From the NCBI GenBank assembly GCA_000285855.2, contig HE978651.1:2564783-2628782 (forward strand): a stretch of DNA of 64,000 nt. Direction: 5' to 3'. Shown here piece after piece: positions 17,205 through 24,552 of the stretch. Source of the stretch: Ruminococcus sp. JC304. GTDB taxonomy: Bacteria > Bacillota > Clostridia > Lachnospirales > Lachnospiraceae. The position numbers and the translations under genes were made by a program. The notes below the pieces were generated by a model that saw only the letters and a program-made list of their open reading frames with translations, searched no databases and was not told the origin of the DNA. Position 1 is the stretch's first letter. Every line of letters begins with the position of its first letter.

Positions 17205-17927
17205 CTACCATTCTATCTCCTCTATGGGTGTAGGATGGTCATTCATTGTCATCCTGGAAACCTTTCCGTTCTTGATCTTGATCACACGGTCTGCCATAGG
17301 TGTCAGTGCCGAGTTATGGGTAATGACAATCACTGTCATTCCACGCTCTCTGCACATATCCTGCAAAAGCTTCAGGATTGCCTTACCAGTCTGGTAGTCC
17401 AGTGCACCAGTTGGCTCATCACACAACAGCAGCTTGGGATTCTTTGCCAGTGCCCTGGCAATGGAAACTCTCTGTTGCTCACCACCGGAAAGCTGTGCCG
17501 GAAAATTGGTCAGTCTGTCCTTCAGTCCCACTTCCTCCAGAACCTCCCTGGCATCCAGCGGATTTTTACAGATCTGCAATGCCAGTTCTACATTCTCCAG
17601 CGCTGTAAGATTAGGAACCAGATTATAGAACTGGAATACAAATCCAATATCATTTCTCCGATAGCCGGTAAGCTGCCTGCTGTTATACCTGGCAATATTC
17701 CTGCCATCCACCAGAACCTCTCCACTGGTAGCCTTATCCATACCCCCAAGAATGTTCAGCACTGTTGTCTTTCCCGCACCGCTGGGACCAACGATCACTA
17801 CGAACTCTCCCTTGGCAATCTCAAAGCTGATCTCATCTACTGCAACGATCTTTACTTCTTTGGTTCCATATATCTTGGAAACCTTATCCAGTTTTACATA
17901 TGCATCTGTCATCTCACTCATCCGCAT
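17205..17927 (-). CDS. ABC transporter ATPase, MacB/LolD type
   Basis: 240 residues with a complete nucleotide-binding domain: Walker A GPSGAGKT (~49), Q-loop in GFVFQFYN, signature LSGGEQQRV (~145), Walker [13 protein letters not shown], and an H-loop His in VITHN. Its closest class is the MacB/LolD/FtsE ATPases that partner FtsX-type permeases, and it is immediately followed by such a permease, so the two form one system. No accessory membrane-fusion protein gene is next to it; the long coiled coil of the permease may stand in for it. An 11-bp perfect hairpin lies ~95 bp upstream (18023-18049). Confidence 0.92.
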   Translation of the reverse strand: MRMSEMTDAYVKLDKVSKIYGTKEVKIVAVDEISFEIAKGEFVVIVGPSGAGKTTVLNILGGMDKATSGEVLVDGRNIARYNSRQLTGYRRNDIGFVFQFYNLVPNLTALENVELALQICKNPLDAREVLEEVGLKDRLTNFPAQLSGGEQQRVSIARALAKNPKLLLCDEPTGALDYQTGKAILKLLQDMCRERGMTVIVITHNSALTPMADRVIKIKNGKVSRMTMNDHPTPIEEIEW

Positions 17928-18022
17928 TTCCCCTGTAATTTCATTTTTGCTACACCGGTAATTTTATTTTGTCACAATTATTAACGATTCTTTTGACCCC
18001 GATTTATTTCCGTATTTATTTA

Positions 18023-18049
18023 CAGGCAGGTCAAATTCTGACCTGCCTG
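18023..18049. other. Perfect 11-bp hairpin upstream of the ABC pair
   Basis: CAGGCAGGTCA and TGACCTGCCTG around a 5-nt loop. No T tract on either side, so it could be an operator, a leader structure or a decayed terminator. Confidence 0.4.
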
Positions 18050-18109
18050 GTAGTCTTAATGGTTATATTCATTGTAACACATTATACTTATAATTCAAAA
18101 TAAAATATT

Positions 18110-18928
18110 CATAAACAAATGCAAAATCCAAAAATGCAGAGTCCTTTTATATCTGCAAATCTTATGTAAAAGCTAACGGCAGCACATCTTCCATGATTGT
18201 CCGCAAACTCGGAACGTTGGAACAGCTTTCGATTGAACATGGTCCAACAAGAGATGATGTCCTTGCATGGACAAAAAATGAAGTGAAAATAGAAACCGAA
18301 AAATACAAAAAAGAAAATGAAGAAAAAACAGTATTGATTCCATTTCATGCTGACAGACAGTTAAATTATGATAAACAGACCTTTTTCCGAGGCGGATACC
18401 TTTTTCTGCAATCCATTTATTACCAGTTGCAGATAAATAAAGTCTGCCGAAAATTAAAACAGAAATACAAATTTAAATATGACATCAATGCAATCCTTTC
18501 CGACTTGATCTATACAAAGATCCTGGAGCCTTGCAGTAAACGCTCTTTCTCTAATCTGTTTTCTCTCATTAACAATCTACCGTTATCTTGAGAAAAAGTT
18601 AAATTTGCAATATACCTGCGAAGAATTATTGGGCACTCTAAAGGCAATGAATTTTGCAGAAATACAGGAACAGGGATTCATCCCGCTGTATAAACGCGAA
18701 AAGATTACGGATGCTCTTCATGAAAGCTGTGGTTTTAGGACAGACTATCAATTTATAGCAAAGAGCAAAATGAAAACAATACAGAAAAAAGTAAAGGGAA
18801 AGAATAAATTACTATACTTCAAAACAACGGCAAAAACGCGCAAAAAAACAATCGTATTTTTTACGATTGTTTTTTTTGACTTATTTCAATTATTATCAGC
18901 TGTATCTATAAGTATTCGTGCTCCCTGA
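18110..18928 (+). pseudogene. IS1634-type transposase remnant with internal deletion
   Basis: Two fragments resemble the ends of an IS1634/IS4-type DDE transposase. The N-terminal piece (18115-18591) includes SFYICKSYVKANG and IVRKLGTLEQL and reads back to an in-frame TAA without a usable start. The C-terminal piece (about 18576-18900, another frame) includes YRYLEKKLNLQYTCEEL and HESCGFRTDYQF. The frames switch at about 18575, and the whole catalytic core of the expected ~550-600 residues is missing. The element is dead; it marks a past insertion beside the reductase/dehydrogenase genes. Terminal inverted repeats could not be identified. Confidence 0.75.
18842..18877. terminator. Bidirectional terminator
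   Basis: AACAATCGTA / TACGATTGTT stem with long A and T tracts on both sides, between the transposase remnant (+) and the aldo/keto reductase gene (-). Confidence 0.8.
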
Positions 18929-18947
18929 TCCTTTTTTAATTATTTCA

Positions 18948-19880
18948 TCACGGCAGATCATTTCCTGCAGCCAGATATATCTCGTACCACTCTTTTTTGC
19001 TCAACCTAACTTCAGTTGCTTTTGCTGCTTCACGAACACGAGTCGATTTCGTAGTGCCGATTACAGCCTGAGTTGCTCCGGGGTAGCGAAGAATCCAGGC
19101 AAGAGCGACAGCCATAGGAGCGACCTCCCTTTCAGAAGCAATTCTGTTGAGCACAGTGTTCAATTCCCAATAATTATCAGATCCAAGAAAAGTTCCCTGA
19201 AAATATCCATACTGAAGGGAAGACCACGCCTGAACCGGAATCTTTTTCATACGGCAATATTCCAGTACTCCACCGCCATCCCGCATGATTCCCTTATCAC
19301 ACTGCATATCCATGTGAAAACCAGCGTCAAAAACCTGGGTAACGGCACAGCTAAGCTGAATCTGGTTTGCACAAATTGGGAACTGTATTTCCCTGCTTAG
19401 CATTTCCATCATCATAGGCGTCATGTTGCTAACCCCAAAGTTCCGTACCTTTCCAGCTTTATAAAGGCGGTCAAAAGCCTCTGCAATTTCATCTGGTTCC
19501 ATAAGCGCATCTGGTCTATGAAGAAGCAGACTATCCAGATGATCTGTGTGAAGTCTGGACAAAATTCCATCTACAGCCTCCAGAATATAATCTCTGGAAA
19601 AATCGAAATAGGTAAAATCCGGATCACAACGGATTCCGCATTTTGACTGAATAAAAAATTCAGCACGCAAAGAAGGATTCTCTGCAAACACTTTTCCTAT
19701 CACTTCTTCTGATTTTCCGCCACCATAAATGTCTGCGAGATCCAGAAAATTAATCCCCTCTTCAAGGCCAGTCTCAATCAAATCCAAGGCCTCACCAGTG
19801 GACATCTCTGAAATTCTCATCAATCCCATAACAATTTCAGATACCTTATCTTTATCTTTTCCAAATTCAATATACTGCAT
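18948..19880 (-). CDS. Aldo/keto reductase
   Basis: 310 residues, normal length for a (beta/alpha)8 NADPH-dependent aldo/keto reductase of the YdhF-like class. The catalytic set is visible: Asp47 and Tyr52 in LDLADIYGGG, Lys ~79 in IQSKCGI and His ~121 in LLLHRPD. The NADPH-binding end has IGTTKSTRVREAAKA. It reduces carbonyls or sugars to alcohols; the substrate cannot be predicted. It is read in the same direction as a truncated LacI-type gene and a Gfo/Idh/MocA dehydrogenase, possibly remains of a sugar-modification locus. Ribosome site AGAGGAG; its own terminator follows. Confidence 0.9.
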   Translation of the reverse strand: MQYIEFGKDKDKVSEIVMGLMRISEMSTGEALDLIETGLEEGINFLDLADIYGGGKSEEVIGKVFAENPSLRAEFFIQSKCGIRCDPDFTYFDFSRDYILEAVDGILSRLHTDHLDSLLLHRPDALMEPDEIAEAFDRLYKAGKVRNFGVSNMTPMMMEMLSREIQFPICANQIQLSCAVTQVFDAGFHMDMQCDKGIMRDGGGVLEYCRMKKIPVQAWSSLQYGYFQGTFLGSDNYWELNTVLNRIASEREVAPMAVALAWILRYPGATQAVIGTTKSTRVREAAKATEVRLSKKEWYEIYLAAGNDLP

Positions 19881-19937
19881 ACAATTTTCTCCTCTTCTGC
19901 CAAACAGCTTCTTATCCAGAAGCTATAATATTACATC

Positions 19938-20252
19938 TTATATTCTTCTGACACTCTCTCTTTCTACATACTCCACGGGAATCAGTATTTTTGCCGGACT
20001 AAGCCGTTTAGAAATCATCTGATAGTACAAAGCCTCTATAGCATGATCAGCAATTGACGGTACATAGGTCTCTACTGACGATAGTTTTGGATTAAGGAAA
20101 TTACAAATTTCTGCATTATCATATCCCACCAAACTCAAATCTTCAGGAATTTTCAATCCTTTTTCATGAATCGCTTCAATGGCACCACCTGCCAGCCGGT
20201 CATTAAAACAAATAAACGCACTCGGAAGCTCACTCAATCCACGGAATCTCAT
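19938..20252 (-). pseudogene. Truncated LacI-type regulator, C-terminal fragment
   Basis: 104 residues match only the end of LacI/GalR regulators: the effector-domain strand PSAFICFNDRLAGGAI, then IPEDLSLVGYDNAEIC, then the terminal helix and ERESVRRI. The helix-turn-helix and the first effector subdomain are absent, and the fragment begins inside the last codons of the upstream dehydrogenase gene. A deletion seems to have fused the dehydrogenase end to the regulator end. Without a DNA-binding domain it cannot be a repressor, so I call it a pseudogene. Confidence 0.75.
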
Positions 20253-21198
20253 AATTCCAGGATTTACGAATATCGTCCAGGATTTTCATAATCCTTATTG
20301 TCTCTGCATGAGGCATTTCCGGACACTCCAGTTTGCCCTCTTGGATTGCTTTCATGCAGGATTCTACCTCATATTCATATCCTGAGATTTGTTCCGGCAC
20401 AACATAAGAAGCCACTTCTTTATGGTCAGTATCAAACACTGTTATCTTTTCCGGATTATTGATATTCTGCACCTGCATATATCCTCTGGTTCCGAAAATA
20501 CTTCCCATTCTGTCTGAGATTTCTCTTGCTCCACACTGAAGGGTTGCCATGCGTTCTCCCTCAAACACCATGGCAATGCTGTCCAGAATATCCACTCCAT
20601 TCTGAAAGATTGCAGTAGCCTTTACATCCTTTACCTTATCGCCAAGCACCATAGAGGCAAAATTGATTGGATATACGCCTACATCCAGAAGAGCACCTCC
20701 CGCAAGCTCCGGTTTACGGATACGTTCTACATGACTTATTGTATAACTGAGATTCGCCGTAACTGCGGTAACTTCGCCGATCACACCACTTTCAATAATA
20801 TGGTTGATCATCTTTCTGGATGGCATATATCTTGTCCAGATTGCTTCTGTGATCAGAAGCTTTTTCTCCTTTGCAAGGTCAAATAATTTCTGTGCCTGCT
20901 CTGCATTTACAGTGAATGCCTTTTCACAAAGCACATGCTTTCCCGCTTCCAGACACATCTTTGCATGCAGATAATGGTGTGAATGAGGAGTTGCGATATA
21001 AACCAGTTCAACCTCATCATCTGCCAGCATTTCCTCATAGGATCCATATGCTTTTTTTACTTCATATTTCTGTGCAAATTCCCGGGCACGTCCCAGATCA
21101 CGGGCAGCAACCGCATATGCCTCCACATCTTCCATTCCTGCCACTGTTTTCGCCATAGTAGAAGCAATGCCTCCGGCCCCCAAAATACCTAACTTCAT
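20230..21198 (-). CDS. Gfo/Idh/MocA-family oxidoreductase
   Basis: 322 residues. The N-terminal Rossmann domain has the nucleotide motif GILGAGGIA (~4-12). The conserved cofactor/catalytic stretch reads CEKAF (~92-96), a variant of the usual EKP. The C-terminal alpha/beta domain contains GGALLDVGVYP (typical G..D.G.H/Y..). It oxidises or reduces sugars or cyclitols with NAD(P); the exact substrate is unknown. Ribosome site GGAGGACAG. It is followed directly by the LacI-type remnant, which suggests it once belonged to a regulated sugar operon. Confidence 0.88.
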   Translation of the reverse strand: MKLGILGAGGIASTMAKTVAGMEDVEAYAVAARDLGRAREFAQKYEVKKAYGSYEEMLADDEVELVYIATPHSHHYLHAKMCLEAGKHVLCEKAFTVNAEQAQKLFDLAKEKKLLITEAIWTRYMPSRKMINHIIESGVIGEVTAVTANLSYTISHVERIRKPELAGGALLDVGVYPINFASMVLGDKVKDVKATAIFQNGVDILDSIAMVFEGERMATLQCGAREISDRMGSIFGTRGYMQVQNINNPEKITVFDTDHKEVASYVVPEQISGYEYEVESCMKAIQEGKLECPEMPHAETIRIMKILDDIRKSWNYEIPWIE

Positions 21199-21334
21199 TT
21201 TGCTGTCCTCCCATATTTAGTATTCAAGCAGATAAAATTATCCACTTAACTATTTGCTCTAATTTTACAGCATCATTGCCCGGAGAACAAGTTTATTCTG
21301 TTATATGTTTATTTTATTTTTTATTTCATATCAC

Positions 21335-21532
21335 TTATTTTTTCAATTTCTCTTTTTTTCGTTTTGTCATCAATCCTCCGATCCGTCCGGTCTCTTTTGC
21401 AGACAGACTTTTCCATCCATCACTCAATACTCTGTCCAGCAGGCCCATTTCCTCTGCAATTTCATACTTCATCCTGGTGTCCGGTAACAATTCTCCATCA
21501 AGATAAGCTTTTATTTCCTTCTCTTTATTCAA
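21335..21532 (-). CDS. Small acid-soluble spore protein, SspF-like
   Basis: About 65 residues from a TTG at 21532; a GTG at 21544 and an ATG at 21472 (45 residues) are alternatives. The core MKYEIAEEMGLLDRVLSDGW and SAKETGRIGGLM follow the pattern of SspF-type alpha/beta spore proteins (KYELA..LG..D.V...GW...AR..G), with a basic tail. Such proteins coat spore DNA or act as minor spore components, so the organism is expected to sporulate. The AAAGGAG ribosome site falls inside a strong hairpin (21531-21572), which makes the start unusual. Confidence 0.65.
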   Translation of the reverse strand: MNKEKEIKAYLDGELLPDTRMKYEIAEEMGLLDRVLSDGWKSLSAKETGRIGGLMTKRKKEKLKK

Positions 21533-21572
21533 AACAGCCCACACTCCTTTTCTTTGGAGTATGGGCTGTTTT
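21531..21572. terminator. 17-bp hairpin overlapping the spore-protein start
   Basis: Arms AAAACAGCCCACACTCC and GGAGTATGGGCTGTTTT with one mismatch and an 8-nt loop. T tracts flank both sides. It can end the PspC transcript coming from 21636, yet it also buries the GGAG ribosome site of the spore-protein gene. Confidence 0.65.
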
Positions 21573-21635
21573 CTTAATTTTTATACTGTATTTCATTGAA
21601 CTTCTTTTTATTACAGACTGGATTTTGAAATTCTG

Positions 21636-21821
21636 TTATCTTTTTGGAATAATAATTGCTGCAATGATATATGCCCAGATTCCCGCACCGCCAAAGCAGG
21701 TCAGGATCACCCATGCCAGACGCACCAGCGTAGGGTCAATATCAAAATATTCTGCAATTCCTCCACATACACCGCAAAGCATGCTGTTTTCTGATGATTT
21801 GTATAAACGTTTGTCACTCAT
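21636..21821 (-). CDS. PspC-domain small membrane protein
   Basis: 61 residues, essentially one PspC domain: basic start, the CGVCGGIAEYFDIDPTLVRL core and one long hydrophobic helix ending in IIIPKR. PspC proteins sense or relay cell-envelope stress from the membrane. Ribosome site AAGGAGG. It lies downstream of the PadR/DUF1700/DUF4097 set on the same strand, which in Firmicutes commonly occurs with PspC proteins. That supports a shared envelope-stress role, although a ~140-bp gap leaves co-transcription unproven. Confidence 0.85.
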   Translation of the reverse strand: MSDKRLYKSSENSMLCGVCGGIAEYFDIDPTLVRLAWVILTCFGGAGIWAYIIAAIIIPKR

Positions 21822-21962
21822 GATTCATTTCCTCCTTAAATCCAGATTAGTCAAGCAGATAAAATCATCCGCTTCGCTACTTGCTCTACATCAAATAACT
21901 ACTTGATTCGGTTAAATACTACTTTCATTTCTTCCCGTCAGAGTGTATACTCCTCAGGATAC

Positions 21963-22937
21963 CTACAAATTCCTATGCTCTTTCCCGGAGAAATTCACCG
22001 ATACATTTCCCATACCGCACTCCAGATCCAGTTTCCTGTCTGCACCTGTATTGGAAATGCTTTTCTCTCTGCCAAGTCCACTGTAAGAATCAGAACCTAC
22101 ATCCAGATTTCCCACGCCGCATTCCAGATCATAATTATAATCCTCCTGAGTACCGGTCATTGTAAGATCCAGTTCACCCAGACCACATTCTCCATCTGTC
22201 TTCCTGGCACTCAGATCTGCAAATGTCATACTTCCGGTTCCGATTTCCAGATCTGCCTCCCTTGCAGTCACCGGATTCTTACTTTCAAATTCCCCGGCTC
22301 CCATTTCCACACTCAGCTTCTCTGTCTCAATATCTCTGTTCAGATAAACAGTACCTGCACCCATTTCAATCTCCAACTCCTGAAGCTTAACGTCTTCCGG
22401 ATAGGAGATACACACCTTTCTGGTTTTAGACAGCTTTTTCGTGCTTCTGACCTTAAGAGTATCTGAACTCTCTTTTACTGTCACATTCTTTCCATTATCA
22501 TCATAAACTCTGACACAGAAGCTGTCACCCTCTTCCAGAATCAGCTCATCGTACTTCAGCTCTATATCCAGCTTTGTGGGCTGATATTTCAGTTGATATA
22601 CAGTGCCATCTGTCGAGCTTTCATTTCCCACTGCTGCAGGCTCCATGTCTTTCTGCCCCATTTCCGTACTATATTCCATCCCATCATGTTCAACATGGTC
22701 ATCATAATCATCATCGATATCATCATGGTCATCATGGTCATCATCGATATCATCATGGTCATCATAGTCATCATGGTCATCGTCCCACTCCGTCATCCAG
22801 AGAATCCGCTTCAGACTGTTCACCCCTGTCAGTTCCGACATACTGGCTCCCATAACACCACCGGCAGCAGTCAGTCCGATTCCTGCTGCAGCAAAAATCC
22901 CTGCTGCGATCAGCATTCCTTTCGTAAATTTCTTCAT
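21963..22937 (-). CDS. DUF4097-type membrane-anchored protein with Asp/His-rich repeat
   Basis: 324 residues. One N-terminal hydrophobic segment (~8-30) serves as anchor or signal. Residues ~52-85 are almost pure Asp and His with occasional Ile and Tyr, encoded by a 30-bp tandem repeat. The C-terminal half (~120-324) is a right-handed beta-solenoid-like DUF4097/LiaG-type domain with repeating units (ELEIEMGAGTVYL, ADLEIGTGSMTF, LDLECGMGNVSV). Its ATG overlaps the DUF1700 gene stop by 4 bp, so the two are coupled. DUF4097 proteins accompany envelope-stress regulators; the Asp/His tract looks able to bind divalent metals, which is inference only. Confidence 0.8.
   Translation of the reverse strand: MKKFTKGMLIAAGIFAAAGIGLTAAGGVMGASMSELTGVNSLKRILWMTEWDDDHDDYDDHDDIDDDHDDHDDIDDDYDDHVEHDGMEYSTEMGQKDMEPAAVGNESSTDGTVYQLKYQPTKLDIELKYDELILEEGDSFCVRVYDDNGKNVTVKESSDTLKVRSTKKLSKTRKVCISYPEDVKLQELEIEMGAGTVYLNRDIETEKLSVEMGAGEFESKNPVTAREADLEIGTGSMTFADLSARKTDGECGLGELDLTMTGTQEDYNYDLECGVGNLDVGSDSYSGLGREKSISNTGADRKLDLECGMGNVSVNFSGKEHRNL
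22701..22785 (-). repeat. 30-bp tandem repeat encoding an Asp/His-rich tract
   Basis: Two near-identical 30-bp units plus partial units built from GATGAC/CATGAT triplets. Each full unit encodes ten residues such as DDHDDHDDID. Changes in copy number would alter protein length without a frameshift. Confidence 0.75.
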
Positions 22938-23641
22938 TTCACCGCCTCCCCTCTCTTCCTGTAAAGCAGCCTGTTAAAAAAGTCAGTCATTTTCCGGAAC
23001 CACTTAGGTACGATCCGTATTGCAATACTGATCAGCCCCAAAACCATAAGGATTGCCAACGCGATCATCAGACAGCCAATTCCTATGGTCATGACTCCGG
23101 TTCCGGTCATCACCACGCAAAGGCCTATTCCTGCCACAATAGCAGCAAATCCACCGATCAATAAAGCAACCGCACCTATGCCCAGTCCAACGATCAGCCA
23201 GAAGGGAAGCAACAAAATACCAACTGCCAAAGACAGGATTCCGCCAACAGCTCCCTTAACAAAAGGAGAAATAAAAACCAGCAGGATCACTGCCAAAATC
23301 AGCGCTGCCTGGTTTCCCTTCCTGAAAAAGCGCTTCTCTTTCCCGGATCCTTCCCCATATTTTTCAGGCATCTGCTCCGTTTCTTTTGCCCGGGCATCCT
23401 CATAACCATGCTCTGTATATTCTCCATACTCATAACCCTTTTCAGGATCCTTCAGATCTGCCTTAATGATTGCCGCAACCTTCTCAGGACTTCCAAGGTC
23501 CCTGATCACCGAAGCCTCATTCTCAATTCCCGCATCATCGAAATAATTATTATAAAACTCAAGGGCATCCTGCCTCTCTGTCTCAGAAATATCCGCAAGC
23601 AGCTCCTCCAGCTCCCGCATAAACTGCGCCCTGTCCATCAT
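22934..23641 (-). CDS. DUF1700/HAAS-domain membrane protein
   Basis: 235 residues. The N-terminal helical HAAS-type domain (~1-70) has the typical start FMRELEELLADIS and DLGSPEKVAAIIKADL. A charged linker to ~105 is followed by four to five hydrophobic helices rich in Gly, Ile and Val (~110-215) and a basic tail. The family is usually encoded after a PadR repressor and before a DUF4097 protein, exactly as here, with 4-bp overlaps on both sides. It probably relays envelope state or controls the neighbouring proteins; no enzymatic motif is present. Confidence 0.85.
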   Translation of the reverse strand: MMDRAQFMRELEELLADISETERQDALEFYNNYFDDAGIENEASVIRDLGSPEKVAAIIKADLKDPEKGYEYGEYTEHGYEDARAKETEQMPEKYGEGSGKEKRFFRKGNQAALILAVILLVFISPFVKGAVGGILSLAVGILLLPFWLIVGLGIGAVALLIGGFAAIVAGIGLCVVMTGTGVMTIGIGCLMIALAILMVLGLISIAIRIVPKWFRKMTDFFNRLLYRKRGEAVK

Positions 23642-23991
23642 CCAATTCCTCCCTCGTCAACACCGTCTGCCCTCACATTCTGTCCATCAAGAACACCTGT
23701 GATCTTCGACGAATAAATTTCCCATTCAGCCCTGTACAGGCTCAACTGAGCAGCCCCCTTCTCCGTCAGCTTATAATATCTCCGGTTTCTCCCGGCAAAG
23801 GCCATATCATAAACCTCCAGACAATCATCCTTCTGCAATCGCCTCAGTACCGGATACAACGTAGATTCTGAAATTTCCAGAACTCCCCGTACATCCTGAG
23901 TAATCTTATAACCATAGGTCCCTTCCTTTTCCTTGGAAACCACAGCCAGAACAATCGCATCCAGAAGCGCCGCACCCGTATTAAAAACCAT
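23638..23991 (-). CDS. PadR-family transcriptional repressor
   Basis: 117 residues from the ATG at 23991, which has the ribosome site AAGGGAG; the frame opens further upstream but without a site. It shows the PadR winged-helix pattern: LDAIVLAVVSKEKEGTYGYKI, then the recognition helix ESTLYPVLRRLQKDDCL, and the wing GRNRRYYKLTEKG. It begins a transcript with the DUF1700 and DUF4097 genes, each overlapping by 4 bp. An 8-bp inverted repeat over its own -10 box (24126-24146) is the likely operator, so autorepression relieved by an unknown ligand is expected. Confidence 0.9.
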   Translation of the reverse strand: MVFNTGAALLDAIVLAVVSKEKEGTYGYKITQDVRGVLEISESTLYPVLRRLQKDDCLEVYDMAFAGRNRRYYKLTEKGAAQLSLYRAEWEIYSSKITGVLDGQNVRADGVDEGGIG

Positions 23992-24125
23992 ATGCACACT
24001 CCCTTGTCTCATTAACACCCTGCACATACATCTGCCACATTGAATTCCAGTTATTCCGTTCTTAGTAACGAAATCTATCCAGTCCAGTACATATTATACA
24101 GCAGTGCAATATTGTTTTGTTGCTG

Positions 24126-24157
24126 ATATTATATGTCGTATAATATAATTTTGTCAA
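24126..24157 (-). promoter_or_regulatory. Promoter and operator of the PadR operon
   Basis: TTGACA -35 (24152-24157) and TATAAT -10 (24128-24133) with an 18-bp spacer. The perfect inverted repeat ATATTATA-N5-TATAATAT (24126-24146) covers the -10 box, the usual shape of a PadR operator. Confidence 0.7.
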
Positions 24158-24246
24158 TACTATTTAGCAAAAATATCTTTTCTATTATAATAAACAAAAT
24201 GGATGCTCTGGTTTCTACAGAGTGTTAGGATTATGACAGGGGGACG

Positions 24247-24450
24247 CCGTGTGAAAGATATCTATGCTGGTTCGGTTCCGGGGTCTAAGTAATTCTATGT
24301 CTGTGAAAATCTGCTAAAAACATGAGAAAAAAAGCGCAAACTCGCTTCGCTCAGACAGTGCGGCTTTTTTTCTCATAACGCAGATTTTCACAGCCTAAGA
24401 ATTACTAAGACCCCTGCACAGAGGAACCAGCATAGATATCTTTCACACGG
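24247..24450. repeat. ~200-bp near-perfect palindrome (MITE-like hairpin element)
   Basis: The outer arms 24247-24273 and 24424-24450 are perfect 27-bp inverted copies (ending CTATGCTGGTTC / GAACCAGCATAG). The next ~35 bp on each side match at about 32 positions, then an ATGAGAAAAAAAGC block pairs again around a CTCGCTTCGCTCAG centre. Nothing is encoded. It lies between the PadR operon promoter and rsmF; the rest of 24028-24552 shows no gene. Confidence 0.85.
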
Positions 24451-24552
24451 CTGTATATTGGTATACGTGGTTAACGAAACTTTCTCTGTCTCCTTGTTTT
24501 TTTCAATGTAATTTGATAATTAATTTTAACGAAAGAAAGGGCTTCACACATT

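Noticed and set aside
22589-22780. Met/Ile/Thr repeat ORF (MTMMTMM...) within the DUF4097 gene
   Set aside because: Out-of-frame reading of the Asp/His tandem repeat; no start signals.
24247-24450. CRISPR or riboswitch explanation for the long palindrome
   Set aside because: There are no repeated spacer units, and the symmetry is one single inverted repeat rather than a riboswitch junction; rsmF also starts ~100 bp away without a terminator switch.
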